Part shown: in pieces, positions 26,813 through 40,700 of the stretch
Numbering within the stretch: position 1 is the stretch's first letter
Layout of the letters: every line of letters starts with the position of its first letter
NCBI RefSeq assembly: GCF_005869225.1
Contig: NZ_SWFP01000001.1
Coordinates: 992,001-1,056,000, forward strand
Source of the DNA: Dyadobacter bucti
GTDB lineage: Bacteria; Bacteroidota; Bacteroidia; Cytophagales; Spirosomataceae
Reading direction: 5' to 3'
Length of the DNA stretch: 64,000 nt
Made by a program: the position numbers and the translations under genes
Notes under the pieces: model-generated
What the model saw: only the letters and a program-made list of their open reading frames with translations
Databases searched by the model: none
What the model was told of the DNA's origin: nothing

Positions 26813-27283
26813 TCATCCTAAATTCAAATGCACATAAAAGTCGTCCGCTGAGCGGTTTGACCAGTCGACGGAAAAGACTGCACCCAATAAGCCGACAAAT
26901 CCCTGGTCTGTCCTGGGTTTCGCCAAATACCCTGTCGCCCCAGCCCTGCGACCATTTTCCACAGTTACGAGGTCATCCGCGGTCGACAAAAGAAATATGG
27001 GCAGATTCTTAGAGATTTCTCTGCGAATAAAATTAAGCGCTTCCATACCATTTCTGACGGGCATATTAATATCCAAAAAAATGATATCCGGCCTGACCCG
27101 CGTCGGGTTCGCCATAGCCGCCAATAATTCCTCGCCATTTTTGAAAACCATCAGCTCATACCCATTTTTTAATCGCCCGATAGCCATTTGAAATAACAAC
27201 ACATCTTCAGGGTCATCTTCTGCCAGAAAGACAACTGTTCCTTCCGGTAAGATTCCCCCATTCTCTTTAATCTTTTGTATCAT
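26813..27283 (-). CDS. Single-domain response regulator
   Basis: A 156-residue CheY-like receiver without an output domain, of the Rcp1-like type. It has the acidic pocket in VFLAEDDPEDVLLFQMAI, the phosphoacceptor Asp in PDIIFLDINMPVRNGMEAL, the switch Thr/Ser in PIFLLSTADD and the lysine in GATGYLAKP. The start at ATG 27283 is preferred over a TTG further out. It is upstream of the GAF kinase on the same strand, with 190 bases between them, and is its likely partner. With no DNA-binding domain, it may act on another protein or in a phosphorelay. Confidence 0.88.
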   Translation of the reverse strand: MIQKIKENGGILPEGTVVFLAEDDPEDVLLFQMAIGRLKNGYELMVFKNGEELLAAMANPTRVRPDIIFLDINMPVRNGMEALNFIRREISKNLPIFLLSTADDLVTVENGRRAGATGYLAKPRTDQGFVGLLGAVFSVDWSNRSADDFYVHLNLG

Positions 27284-27388
27284 TTTAACCCACAAAAAAT
27301 TCTAATTTCTACCAAAACAATTTAATAAAGCAGCATATCGATGTAATTACCTTCCGTAGATGCCAGTAATAGTATACACCTACAGAAA

Positions 27389-27520
27389 ATGGGTATGGCT
27401 TACGATTCAAGCGCTACTGCACTCCCGGAATGGCTTAAACCCTGGCATAAGACTGCGGGTGTAATTGGTGCAAACGATCCGAAAATGAAAAATCTCGAAG
27501 TCTACAACAAGCGTGCCTGA
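27389..27520 (+). pseudogene. C-terminal fragment of a probable secreted carbohydrate-active protein
   Basis: A 43-codon frame reads AYDSSATALPEWLKPWHKTA followed by GVIGANDPKMKNLEVYNKRA and a TGA. Segments of the form LPxWLxxWxKT...NDPxMxxxEVY occur near the ends of some secreted glycosidase-like proteins, as I recall. Nothing upstream continues the frame, so it appears to be a leftover 3' end. The identification is tentative. Confidence 0.35.
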
Positions 27521-27584
27521 TGAATGGCAACTGTATCCACAACCGTTCATTTTGGAGGAAACATGGCCAGTCGCTACGCTGGAG

Positions 27585-27620
27585 GCCCGGCAGATACGAA
27601 ACGGAGTTCATCTGCCGGGC
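27585..27620. terminator. GC-rich hairpin after the fragment at 27389-27520
   Basis: An 11-base-pair perfect inverted repeat (GCCCGGCAGAT at 27585-27595 with ATCTGCCGGGC at 27610-27620) with a 14-base loop. There is no T run after it, so it may be the terminator of the lost gene or another structured element. Confidence 0.45.
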
Positions 27621-27787
27621 TGCTTTCGTAAGAGTTGCGCAGACGCTGCGGGGAATAAGGGAACTATACCTGATTTGTTCAAGGAATCATTAAAATATAC
27701 TCCATATATCACAGGTAATCAATTATTTAGTGGTATTTTTCCTGTTAAAAATCAAGTCTTGCATGCGAAACATATAAAATCAAAAGA

Positions 27788-28597
27788 ATGAAAATAAATC
27801 TTCTTTCGCTATTGATCATTTTTGTTGTTCTTGAAAGCTGTGCGACCAAAATTCCAAGCACGCTCGGGGATGCAAAGAATGCCGAGAATTATGGCTACAC
27901 CCCAATTGATCCGTTACCGGTAAATGTGGCAGGGATTGTCGTACCAGCCGGATCAACTATTAACCAGACCGTATTGGATCTATTGCCGGATGAAACAGTA
28001 AGGCTTGCGATTGGTGAGTTTCAGGGCGACGCCGGCGTCAGTTACGGACCAGCAAAAATTGGTGTCAAAGGGGGCAGATACGTTGTAATCTTAGATTATA
28101 TCAAGTTCAATACTAAATCCATACCTGTCAGTATTAAAACCGAAAAAATGCCCTCGGACTCCAAGGAGCAGAGAAATGCTTATGTGAACGAGAGCGCCAA
28201 GCCGGGAGATCCCATTGTTCCTGTATATGTTGGTATAGGCTTGCGTTTAACGGCCAACATCACTGTTTTGGAAGGAAAAGTGGATCTTGGCAATTTATTA
28301 GCCCTGGGCGTGTCAGCACAATCAAAAAAAGTTTTGGGAACTCTGGTCATTCAGACTTTGGGCATAAGTGGCGAAAGCGTAACAGGATCAATACCACTGC
28401 CAAGTGAAATAAACCAAACTTCAGTTCAAAATGCGATCCAGTCGTTAGGTGCGATAAGGGCGAGTATTTATTCAGGAAAAACCACCATTAATCCTCGTGT
28501 TATCGCCGTATACAATAACCTGGGCGGTGGCGAAAAGACGGTTAATAGTTTCATCTCCCAACTATTGATGAAACCAATCAGTTTAATCGAAAAATGA
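27788..28597 (+). CDS. Hypothetical lipoprotein
   Basis: A 269-residue protein with a lipoprotein signal: MKINLLSLLIIFVVLESC, with the lipidated Cys at residue 18. The mature part is rich in beta-forming residues (GIVVPAGSTINQTVLDLLPD, GGRYVVILDYIKFNTKSIPV). It has no repeated motif and no family I recognise. It could be an outer-membrane or periplasmic lipoprotein of about 250 residues. It is divergent from the two-component genes and convergent with the giant gene, so there is no operon partner to suggest a role. Confidence 0.7.
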   Translation: MKINLLSLLIIFVVLESCATKIPSTLGDAKNAENYGYTPIDPLPVNVAGIVVPAGSTINQTVLDLLPDETVRLAIGEFQGDAGVSYGPAKIGVKGGRYVVILDYIKFNTKSIPVSIKTEKMPSDSKEQRNAYVNESAKPGDPIVPVYVGIGLRLTANITVLEGKVDLGNLLALGVSAQSKKVLGTLVIQTLGISGESVTGSIPLPSEINQTSVQNAIQSLGAIRASIYSGKTTINPRVIAVYNNLGGGEKTVNSFISQLLMKPISLIEK

Positions 28598-28710
28598 AAT
28601 AGTAAGTTACGAAAGATCCCAAGGAAGGTCCGTTCCATTCCCGGACACGTTCATGCATTTACGCTACCATCCAGGTTACCGAGGCGGCCGTTGCGGAAGC
28701 GGATGTAAAA

Positions 28711-28747
28711 CAGGAAGCCGTCCGCAATGACTTGGGACGGCCTCCTG
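28711..28747. terminator. Hairpin between the lipoprotein and giant genes
   Basis: CAGGAAGCCGTCC (28711-28723) pairs with GGACGGCCTCCTG (28735-28747) with one mismatch or wobble and a loop of 11 bases. It lies 24 bases past the stop of the giant minus-strand gene and between two convergent genes, so it probably ends one or both transcripts. It lacks a clear T tract. Confidence 0.5.
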
Positions 28748-28770
28748 CATGACAATTGATCCTGGAATCT

Positions 28771-31700
28771 TTAATCTATAATCAACACCCTGATAATCTC
28801 TGATGTCGAGGCCGACTGCACCCTCAGCAGATAAACCCCGCTTCTCAGCGACAGATTGGTGATATCTACCTCGGCCTTCGATCCACCTTTCAAAGCTTCG
28901 GTAAGCCTTACAGGGTAAGTCCTGCCCGCGTCGCTGATCATCTGCAGGCTGATATTGCCCGCATGTTGCCCGGACACCTCCACGGTGAACCTTTTCTGCG
29001 CCGGATTCGGGTAAATCCTTGATTTTTCGTAAGTTATTTCCTCAGCAACTTCCCGAACAGGTTCGAAGAATTCCTGGCTTACCCTGCCGCCCGACGGAGC
29101 TCCCGAAGAAGTTCCCTGAACGATCAGCTGCGGTTGATTGGCCGCGTTTTCTTTGGTATTGAAAGACAGGTTCTTGTTCTGCGAAGTCGCGTTCCTGATC
29201 TGGAGGCTTACTACTTTGTCGCCGGCGGCCTGGGCCTGAACATAACTTGTAACATCCAGCTCATAATATTTCGCAACATTATTCACGCTTACCGAGCTCA
29301 ATGCTGTGGCAGATGCCGAAGGAGCATTGTTAAAATTGATGCCCGTTTCTGTCCACGAATCATTATCGACACCGTAGGCTGACAAGTTGATACCCGTCGA
29401 GTTTTCCAGGTTGCTGCCATAAATGCGCAGTTTTGCCGAAGTCACGTCGCTCACATTGCCGAGCGAGAATTTCAGGTAAGAGGAACGCGTAATCCCGTCG
29501 CCGGAACCGGTCTTGACAAGCATGGCCTGCTCATTCCCGTAATTGATAGCAGAGTAGCTTCCGTTCCGGACGTGCGCATCAGCCTGTGGGGTCAATGTCA
29601 GGGTCACAGGTACTCCGCTTGCAGGAACTACTTCAATGGCAGAGATCTTTGGCTTGTTGGCTGCGCCGCTCAGGAAGTTGATATTCAGCACACCATCCGT
29701 TACTGTTACAGAGAACGTTTCCTGGATGGCCCTGATTGCACCGCCTGCTTTTGCATAAATATCATAGTTGGTCAGTTTACGGCTGCCTTCCATGTCCACG
29801 TTGAACATTCTCTTGCCGATTCCTCCCGCTCCTTTGCCCGGTGCCCCGAACCAGATCTCAGCAAAGTGCAGGATCACATTCATGGTACCGTTTTCAACAG
29901 GTATTGCGTAGTTAAATGCCGCAGACGAGCGTTCGGTCATGTACAGCGCATCGTCCGTTGTGTTCAGGATATCCACGCCGGTGATCGACGAAGTGCCGTC
30001 TGTGCCGCCAAAGTACTGGTCAGCACCAAACTGGCGGCTACCCGTGGCCAGGAAGCTTGGTCCTGCTGAATTGATGCGGACAAGTGTTCCACAATTTTGA
30101 GCGCGGTCCACAGAAACCTGGATCGTCCGGTTACACCCGCCCACTGCGTCGGTCACTGTCACTTCATACACGCCTGGAAGCAAATTGGTAGCCGTAGCCC
30201 CGGTTTGTGCCGGGCTGGTGGCCCAGGAGATCGTGTAGTTACCTGATCCTCCGGTGATGTTACCAACTGTCGCAGTACCAAATGTAGCATTGCAGCTCAA
30301 AACGGGCGCAGACACATCGAAAGCAAGGTTATTTTGTTCAGCAATCGTGAACACTTTGGAGGTTTCACAACCATTGGCCGTGTTTTCTTTCACAAAGAAA
30401 GTATAGTTGCCGGCTGCCAGATTTGCAAATGTTGGCGATGCCTGGTAGTTGCCGTTCGGCCCCAGTTTGTAAAGGAACGAAGTCGCCGCTGAGTTGGTCG
30501 CAGTAAAGGTAATCGAACCGTTAGCCATGCCGCAGGTCGCACTGTTTACGCTCTGCTGCACCAGCGTTACTGCATTCGGGTTTGCGCTGGCCGAGAAAAT
30601 TTCCATCCCTGCCAGTGCCACGCGGTTTACCGTCGGGTTAAACTTCACGTCCAGCTTGCCATCTGCAACAGACACACTGAAATCTTTTACCAATGCCGCC
30701 TTGTAACCTGCCTCGCGGTGGATATCAAGGTTGGAAAGCCTGTTCTGGTCTTCCAGATTAATACTGAATACCCGTGAGCCGGTGGTGGTGAAGAAATTCT
30801 CGACAAAATGCATCCTTACCATATAGTTACCATTTGCCAACGGAACCACGTAACGGGTTTCGGCAAGGTCAGTGGTGGCCGACAGGTAGGTTTGGTACAA
30901 CACATCATCGTCGGTACCTGCTATCGGCGTTGCAGCCGGTTTATCGAGCTGAACAGAACCCTGACGGTAGTTTTTATCAGATTCCCAAACTTTTCCATTG
31001 ATCGTCACATTTGCGTCAGCACCACCTTTGATGCGTTTCAGAACTGAAATCATACTGCAATTGTCATCACCGATTCCATAAAGCGGGATCCGCAACGGAG
31101 ACAGGTTGCTGTTGTAGGTTACCGTCAGGAAGGCATTTTTGATGCCTGCCGTGTTAGGATGGAAGCTCACGGAAAGGTGACTGGTATCCTGCGGGTTCAA
31201 CACCGTTTTACTCGGCATTTCAGTAAAAAACTCGTTCTGGTTCGGTCCGGTGATCGCTACACTTTTGATTGTCAACGAAGGATCGGACGTACCGTTTGCA
31301 TAAGTCTGTCCAAGATTCTTCAAATCCACAGTCACCGCATGGTTCATGCTGATCACTTGCGAGCCGAAGTCAACGGCTGAGGTAAGCGCTGCAAGTTCAG
31401 AGTAATTGGTCGAACCTGTTTCCGGTTTGATATTGGTTACATAATAAACGTTATCCTGGTAATCATAGTTGGTTACAGCCGGGTTTCCAATGTAGTCATG
31501 TCCGATGATGTACGCATTCGGGATGATGTTCCCGTTGGCGTCCATCGCCTTCCAGAATCGCATACCGATCTTGCCTTCAGAGTTCCGGGTACGGTCGGAG
31601 TAAGAACTTGCGATCCTGAAACCAAAATTACCTGTATGGTTGAAAGAACCTTCCGCCAGCAAACCGGATGTACCGTTTCTGAGCGGCAGTAAAGACTGGC

Positions 31701-34700
31701 CGTCCAGCGGATGATGCGTAAACAAGCTGGTAGTCGACGTAGAACCTTTGGTATAATACTGGAACGTTTCAGTGGCTGCGCAGCATCCGTGGTAACCCGC
31801 CATTTGTACAACAGATACCGGTTTGCTTGCATCAGCCCTCGTGAAGAAAGCGGAGATGATCTCGTCTGTGTTCAGGATCAGGCTGCTACCTGCGTTGGTA
31901 CCATCGCTGCTGGTAAACCCTACATTGGATTTGAAGCCAAATGCACTGATGATCTCCTGCGCACGCGGTTCGCTGTTGCCCTCTCCCGCCGATTGCCACA
32001 ACCCGCGGAGCACAATGCTCTTTTTAGGCGTAAGGTCGTCGTTGGAAAGGATATGCAGTGTATCGTTCAATACTCTTACACGGCCGGTTGGGAAGTTGGC
32101 AATAAACTGGATACCAATTTCAACCGAACCGGCAGGGTTCACCACAATCGGTGCCGCGGTGGCGGGATCGTAAGTTACATTGTTGACCGTCGCGATTTTC
32201 CAGCCGGCTGTGTTTGTAAAGTTCAGGTTGCTGATATTCAGCGCGCCTGCGCCTTTGTTGCTCACCTTAAGTTTAACTACATCATGGTTACGGTTGTAAG
32301 GCGTAAATGTTCCGTCTTCGTTAGTCCTTCTCCAAGGCACCTGGATCAGTGAGAATGTCAGCTGGTCGTTGCCAGGGAATTTATCGAGGTTTTCAACGAG
32401 CATACTTGCATTGCTTGCCGCTGGCTGAACCACGCTGAAAGAAACCGGGTCGGTAGTAGTCGTATTGTTATTACCGTCAATAGCACGTCCACGCAGGATA
32501 TAAGTACCCGGAGTGTTGATCAGGATTGGTGAATAATAATCCTGGTATGCAGCATTGTTGAGGCTGTACTGTACTTTCGACAGGTTTGAGCCGCCCATAT
32601 CCGATGCAGTCAAAGCAGCGATCACCTGGTTGCGGTACACACCTGCCGATTGCAATGTTCCGCTCAAAGCGAGTGATGCTACCGGCGAAATGAAGTCCCC
32701 TTCCGCAGTGGCAGGGTCGACTATCACAAAATTGATCTTTGTATTTGTTCCGCCTGTTGCGTCGACGGTCAGTTTTCCGTCCGTTACCGCAACGGTCACA
32801 GTAGCGATCCTGTTTGACATCTGGGCAGTCGGGATGAAATTGGTAATGGCAGTCACACCTTCCACGTTGATGCGGTGGTTACTGTCATAGAACCCGATAT
32901 CTCCGGCAGCCACAGTCACATTATATTGTCCGTTCGGAACCTTCATTTCCCACGAACCCGGCGTTTGCGGACTGTTGCCCTGCATCAGCGCGAATGTGCG
33001 CAGACGTGTTTCAGCAGAGGTCACATTGCGCTCACGCATGCTGCCGGTGTGGTCTTTCGGAGCCTTGGTAGTGGGGTTAACCCAGCCGAAGCCGCGCGTA
33101 TCGTCGTATGCCATCCCAATGTCCGCAATGTAACCTGCCGGTGTAGCAGTAGTGGAAAGCTGGAAGTTTACCATCGTGGCGTTAGCACTTACATCAGTCA
33201 CACGCAGGTTTACCACCACCGAATCCATTGCAAAGTCTGCCGCAGTAGCTTTTACCACCGTGGTGTAAAGTCCCGCCGGAAGCCCCGATGTGTTGACCCC
33301 GAATGAGAGAATTCCCAATGCAGGGTTCGGCGTTGTCAGCCAGGTAGCTGGCGCAGTCCTGGTGAATGTTACAGGTCCCGGCGTGCCGTTTTTCGCTTCG
33401 AGTGTCAAAGTTTTGTTATCGGCAGTGCCATTGAGAGGCGCTGCGAAATCCATTGTTTTCTGAGTAAAGGCAAGTGCTTTGCGTGTACCGGCTGCGATTA
33501 CATTTTCAAGAACGAAAACATAATCCTGGTAGTCACCATTGGAAGCATCTTCAAAGCAGACCAGGTAGCTGTTTGGTATCAGTACTCCCTGACGGTCCTT
33601 CATCGGATACACCCGTGCAGCATGCAGCGCAGGGCCACCGGCGTTGAGGGGATCTTCGGTATAGGAAAGACGGTTTTCAAGGCCGATCACGAAGATACCG
33701 AAAGGCCCGGCAGGATTGAACTGGTTGGTACCGGCTACAATCTGCGGATAAAGAATATTATGTTGTCCGAATACACCCGACAGCGTTCCTACATTGGTAA
33801 GCGCCGGAGCATTATCGGTTTTGGTATAATAACCAAAAGGCAGCTCCTGGTTGGGCGAGTAACGTGCCACCGGCTTAATGATCACAGGGCCATCGCCTGC
33901 TTTTTCAAAAAACTGCACAGGTACTTCTTCACCTTTCATCGTTGGCTGAATGCCGCCCACGAGGGCTGTCCAGCCGACATTGATATTGTAACCCAGCGTG
34001 TTTACCACTTTCTGCAGTGGCGGTTCGTTGCTGCCTTCATAACCATTTACCGACATGGCGTACAATCCTACCGTAAGAGCCGGGGCATTTACCGCATTGC
34101 TGTTGATGACCAAAGCTGCGTCAAAAGTATTAACAGTGTTGCCGGGGGCAAAGGTAACGTCGTAAGACTGCGTTTGTTCGGGAGCGAGCGTGCTGCTGGC
34201 AGTTTCGCCTTCTGGAATCACCTGTGTGACGCTGAAATTAGCTGCGGAAGTGCCGCTGATCGCCAAAGTTCCAAGGTTCAGTGCCGTAGTACCGGTATTG
34301 GTTACCGTGATACGCCTGGTTCGTGTTGTATTTTTTGTTGCGTCGAATACAAGTTCAGCATCGCTCGCCACGATCCGCGCCGAGGATGCAGGAGCGGTTA
34401 CAGTGAGGGTTACCAGCATATTTGCGCTGGTATAACCATTAGCAGCCAATGTGAGGGTGGATTCGTAAGTACCCGGTGTAAGGCCTGTCGGGTCAATACC
34501 CAATGCTATGGTACCCAGTGCTGCATTTGGTAATGTAAGCCATTCTGCAACAGGCGATTTGCTCAGTGTCAGGGCCGGGCTGCCAAAGCTGGATGTCAGC
34601 GTCACATTCTGCGTTGCCGGAACAGGGCTGCCAAACAGGTGTTGAAAGGATAGTGAAGGAGCTGAAAAAGCAAGTGTCTTTTCAACCGGTGCACCGAAAG

Positions 34701-37700
34701 GCTTCACATTGGTTACCAATACAACCATATCCTGGTAGTCGAAACCTGAAATGTGCTCTTCCATAGCCACCACATAGGAATTCTCTACAATATTCCCGGC
34801 CGCGTCTTTCAGTTCATAAACCCGTACATGGTGCGGTATGGCGTTTGCGAAATTATTTAAAGCATCTTCACTGTACACGTGACGGTTGGCAAAATAGGGC
34901 CATCTTGAATAAAATCCGAATGAATCAGTTCCCGGATCAAAAGTCAGTGAACCGTTTACCTGCACATTCACAGTTTGATAGCTATTGTTGCCTACTGTGA
35001 ACAGTTCGTTCTTGGCAGTTGGCTGACCTGAGCTGTACCATCCGAAACCTGTTACAATGCCGCCTGCATCCTGGGGACCAAATACCGAGATCGGTGCAAT
35101 TTCAACAGGACCATCAGAAGCGCGCTGGAATGCCTGGACAGGAACTTCCTCGCCAAGCAATGCGGCATTGAAATTAGATGAATGGATGATATTGGTATTT
35201 TTATTATCGTCACCCACATTCACGTTGATACCATGTACGTCCAGTACCAGCTGCAATGAAGGCTCGTTGTTACCTGAAAGGCCAGTGGTGCCCAGTCCGC
35301 TCAGGGTGACCTGCTGTACCGGGTTGTTTTCGCTGGTGATCAGTATGGTCGCTTTTTTAACGCCTGTTGAGGTCGGGTTAAACACTACATTGAAAGTAAT
35401 CGCGCTGCTGCGGGCGATCGTTACCGGTGAGGCAACCGAAGGTGCAGGTGCGCCTACCAGCTGGAACTGACTTTGGTCAACCCCTTCGATAGTAATGCCT
35501 GTTACTTTCAAAGGCGCGTTACCCGTATTGGCAACCGTCACCGGCCGTCCCGGCCCCGCTGCGCCACCTGTTACGTCGTTTTCTATGATCGAAGCTGGTG
35601 TTACGGTTGCAATGCCTTTTTGTTCGGACAATGCCGCAGCTTTCAGCAGGACGATCTGGGCAGTTTTGCCATTCTGGTTATTCCAGTTGTATTCAATTAC
35701 ATACAGGTTACCGGTTTCAACGTCCTCGGTAAGATCGAGCGGATTGGCAAAACCGGAAAGGCCCGTGATACCGTCGGTTCCTGCGCCGGTTTGCGCGCCG
35801 ATGATGTCGTAAACATGATCGTCGGCCAGGGGCGAGTTAACCGCCGGGTCCGGTGCCATGCTGCCCGGTTCCATCACAATAATGTCACTTCCTCCAGAGA
35901 ACCGGCACACAAGGATCCGTCCTTTCAATGCGCCATTGAATGCATTGCTTTTGTATTCTATTACACCGTTCGGTGATTTGTTTTCTTCAAAATCATACGC
36001 GGCACCACGGTAATTGGCATCCGGACCCTGTGTCTCCGGGTACAGCGGATTATCCAGATACCCCCTGTTGGCTACATACTCGCCACGAAGCGGGTTAGGG
36101 TGACCAAAATATCCTGTCGGTTTCAGCGGGTTCACACGGAAAAGCCAGTCTCTTTGCAACTTTACCGAAGACGTTCCGATTACCGGAGGGCCGCTGTAAA
36201 ATGTTCCGTCGGGACGGCGAGTTCCAGGTACGGATGCCGGAGAATTACCACCTGCGGCCGAACCATTGGTAGGAACATACAACTGTCCGTTGGTATGCCA
36301 GACCATATCTACTGCATTGCGGATACCCGAAGCATAGATCGTCAAGGGTGAGTTGGCAGCATACGGGTTGTAAGTACCGTCCGACATTCTGATATTATCC
36401 ACAGGCGCGGCGTTGATAAGTGCCTGGTTGGCAGTGGTACGCACGTCAAGAGGTAATGTAACGCCAGCCAGTTTGGTCAGGTCGAGGCGCATCAGACTCG
36501 CTGAAAGCAAAGTTTCTTCACGCTGCCATCCGGTGTCAAGTGCTCCCATAGAGCTGTTACTGCCCTGGTTGAAATAAAGTGCTCCGTCGGGACCGAAAGT
36601 GATGCTGTTGACAAGGTGATCCGCTTTTGAACGTGGCAGCTTCGTCAGTATCAATTGTTCTGATTCCAGGTCAGCGCCAGTCAAACGTGAAATGTTTCCG
36701 TCAAATTCGGGGGCATTGGTAAGGCCTGCGCTGCAATGCGAAATGTATGCGATGAGGTTCGTCGGCGTAGATTCAGGGGCGAAGGTCAGACCAACCGAAG
36801 AACGTAGGCCATATTTCGCTGTTAAAGTTTTGATCTCGGTTTGTTCCGAAAGCATCCCCGTGGTATGATCGACTGTAAAACGCTCGATCGTACCATCCAG
36901 GCGCAATGCGTACAGCTTGCCGTCAGGACCAAAAGTCAGACAGGTATATTTTTTCCCGATAGTACCCGGAATCACCACTTTCGGTGCAAACTCGGCTGCT
37001 ACCGGGTTAGGGGCTCCTGTAACGGTACTGCTCGTTGTGAAGGTCGCCTCATAAGGCAGGAATGCAGCACCAGTATGCGATTTAACGCCCGATGTTACGA
37101 TGAATTTGTATTTGGTAGACAATTCCAGCGAGAACTTCGGTTTGAAGCTGATCGCATCGTGGCCACCTGTTCCGTTCACACCAAGCGCTTCCACTTCGAT
37201 CAGCTGTTCGCCGACTACTTTGAAAAGCTTGACGTTAGCCGTCGTGATAGTAGCATTGTCCACACCTCCCTGGAAACCCGGAACGGCTGGTACAAAAAGG
37301 TCATTGGCAGAAATCGGCGTAATGTTCACACTTACGTTGGTAGCGCCATCCAGCGGGGTGGACGACATTACGTAGGGCTGATTGGTACCGGGCGCCATGA
37401 CAGTGATCTGGATCAAAGTGCTTGCGCTGGTGTGATTTGCTGCGGAAGCCGTAACTGTGGCAGTATATGTTCCTACTGCAAGTGATTTTGCAGCGATATA
37501 GTCGAATGTTACATTGGGCTCGTCACCATTGTGTGTCGGTGAGAACGAAAGCCAGTTGGACGCACCCTGTCCGTAAGTCGCGCTCAAAGTAATGGGCAGG
37601 CCTGCGGTGGTTGTAGAGTGGAAAAGGTCCAGTGAAGTCGTCTTGATGGTTTCATTGGTACCGGCATCAATCACAAGGCTGTGCTCGCTCGCCGACCACA

Positions 37701-40700
37701 GCAAATAAGGTCCCAGATCTATCGGCGTGATAATCGCTGAGTTGATTTTGGTATTGGTACCGCCATTGGCATTGATTGTCATGAAGCCGTCGGTAACAAT
37801 TGCCCTTACTGTCGCAGATTTGAAACGGGTAGCAGAACCGGCGCTGCCTGTCGGTACAAAATTGCTGAATGCATTTACACCTTCAACATTGATAGTATGG
37901 CTTTCGGCAGCAGATTGGGGATCAGGATCTCCGGCAGAAACAGTAACATCGTAGATACCATTGACTACTTTCATTTCCCAGTAACCTTCGGCCTTCACAC
38001 CATTGAAATTGCCCGGAAGGTCGTCGGCCTGCATGTGCATGAACGTGGCCTGGGTGATATCAGCTGGAGTGGTACGCTTGCGTCCGTTACCCGGGATATT
38101 ACCTCCCACCGACAAATCGAGCGGAGCGCCGTCGGACGGACGTTTCCAGCCGTATTCAAGGCCGTTACCCTGGTTTGCGCCGGTGCGGGCACCGTACGCC
38201 TGACCGTAATCCCGGATCCAGCCTGTCGGCGGAACCGTGCCAGGATCCTGGAAGTTGATCTGGGTAACCTCTGCAACACCCGGTGCAGAAACCGTAAGGT
38301 TGATCAGCAGCGTGGCAGGCTCGTAACCCTGGGCGCTGGCAGTGACTACTGTTTCATAAATTCCGGGGGCCATGGTGGTGCTGAAATTGGCAGGACCAAA
38401 TGTAACCGCGCCCAAAGTGGCATCAGGGATTGTAAACCAGCTTGCAGATGTATTGCTGAAAGTGATGGCAGGTGTTCCCTCGGAAGCTGCGAGCGTGGCA
38501 GTCTGAGCGGTCACCTGTTGACCCTGTGTTGCTGTAAAATCGAGGGCGTTGGGTGTGAATGTCAGCGTTTTTGCTGCGGCTGCATTCGAGGTAACAGAGA
38601 AGTTTTCGAAAGTAAAAGTTTCAGGTGTGCTGGCGTTGCGGTGCGTTGCGAAGATACCGGTATACACCGTTTTTCCCGCCAGTTCCAAATTGGTGATGTC
38701 GATCGCCGCAGGATTGGCTGCCGATGTATAGCGTGCACCCACATTTACATAGGTAACGCCGTCAACCGAATAAAAACCTTCCAGTTTACCATTTGTCAGA
38801 TCCACAACCATTCTCAGACGAACGGTGCGCGTGTCAAGGCCCGCAACAGCATCGGTGATCCGCTGATCTGTGTTGACAATACCGCTTGTGTTGGAGGAAA
38901 CATCATTCAGCTCCCTGCGCATTTCCAGCTTGTTTCCAACCACAACCAGTTTCACATAAGTCTTGTCGTTCAGGCCCAGCCACAGACCGGCCTGCTGTGA
39001 GGAAGTTCCGTTAAACGGAGTGATCAGTGTTGTTTCGACAGTAAGTTTGCCATCGGCAATTATACTTACCCCGAGGCTGTTGATCTGATTGTTGTTCGGC
39101 TGACCGGTATTGGAATAAGCGATCCCCTTGTTGGTAACAATGCTAAGCCTGCCGTCCGCGACAGTCAATTGGGATGGTTCGTAACCGATTATTGCCGAAG
39201 ACGGCGTACCATCTGCCGCCTGGCGGGAGCCTGTGTAGGGGTCGGCCATTGTAAAACCGGTTTGAACACCGCTTTTGTCAACCAAACCACCTTCCGTACC
39301 GTCAAAATTCAGCAGGAAAGGCAGGTTCACTGCGATCTGGTCGCAGGGCAGGGTACTTAATGGAGAGCAAGGTATATCTGTTGGCATTGCTTCAACGGTC
39401 AGTGAAAAGTCTGCACTGGCGGCTGCGAGCAATTGGTCGGTCGCAATAATTTTAAGCGACACCGTGGTCGGTTCCGCCGGAGCGTTACCGCTGAATGCCT
39501 GTGTGGCAGGATCAAATGATATCCAGGATGGCAGCGCAGACCCGTCTGCGCGTGTAGCAGAATAGGTAAGTACATCACCTGCATTCGGATCGGAGAATGA
39601 ACCTGTGATAAATGAGAATTGCTGCCCCGCGAAAACGTTTTGGTTTTCTGGTGCAGTCACGATGACCGGCGCATCATTGACGGCCGAAACAGGAAGGATC
39701 TCAATTGCGTTGATAATCGCTTTGTCTTTCGCTGCGATGAAATCAATGTTCAGCACGCCGTCAGTTACATTGGCGTCAAAACTTTTGACCACGACAACCT
39801 TACCCTGGTTACCGCCCTGGGCAAAAAGGTCAATGTCATCGAGTACGGTCACATTTTCCATTTTCACGTCAAATATCCGTGAATTGAGCGAAGTGTGCAT
39901 ATTTTCAACCATATGCAGCTTCACGGTATAGGCCCCGTTGGCGATAGGGATTGCATAAGCCAGGTTATAGCCTGCGCGGCGTTCGTAGTAAAGCTCCGGA
40001 ACCGGGTGATTGCCGACAAGCGCAAAACTGCCGGTGGGCAGATCGCCCTGCAAAACCGCATACTGGTCGTCGGCATTGAAAACAGCACCATTCACGGTAC
40101 GGGTAACGCCACCCGCATTAATGCGGTAAGGAGCCGACACAACCGGAAAATCAGTCTTTTTTATAGAAAAATCATCAAAAACATATTCCAGGTCCGTATT
40201 GCTGTCGTTGTTTCTTTTTGACCCGAAAATACCGGCCAGCAATGTTTGCCCGTTGAAACCCATATCTGAAACATCGATTGCAGATGGCTGCGCTTCGGTA
40301 TTGTAACGCGATCCTACATTGACGTAATTAACACCATCCAGCGAGTAAAACCCTTCCATCTTGTTATGTACAAGATCCAGCACGAGCCGCAACCTTACTG
40401 TTGAAGAATTCAGGTTGGAAACTGTTTCAGTAATGCGTTGATGCGGATTGCTGAGAGAAGTGCTGGAAGTAGAAGCGTCGTTAAGCTCTCTCCGCATTTC
40501 AACTTTGTTGACAGTAGCGGCGAGTTTTATATAAGTTTTGTCATTCAACCCAACCCATAAACCGCCCTGTTCTGCATTGGAGCCGTTGAAAGGATTAATG
40601 ATGGTAGTTTCAAAGGTCAGTTTGCCTCCTGCCGACGGTACCGCCACAGCCAGTGCGTTGATCTGGTTATTGCTGCCCGTGAAAGCAAGACCGTTATTAG

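Noticed and set aside
33622..34533. 303-codon plus-strand frame inside the giant gene
   Set aside because: It is one of many long frames opposite the giant repeat-rich gene. Its Cys/Arg/His-rich composition is that of an antisense shadow. The minus frame encodes clear domains.
37897..39000. 367-codon plus-strand frame inside the giant gene
   Set aside because: Antisense shadow of the malectin-like region; Cys-, Arg- and Gly-rich without any recognisable motif.
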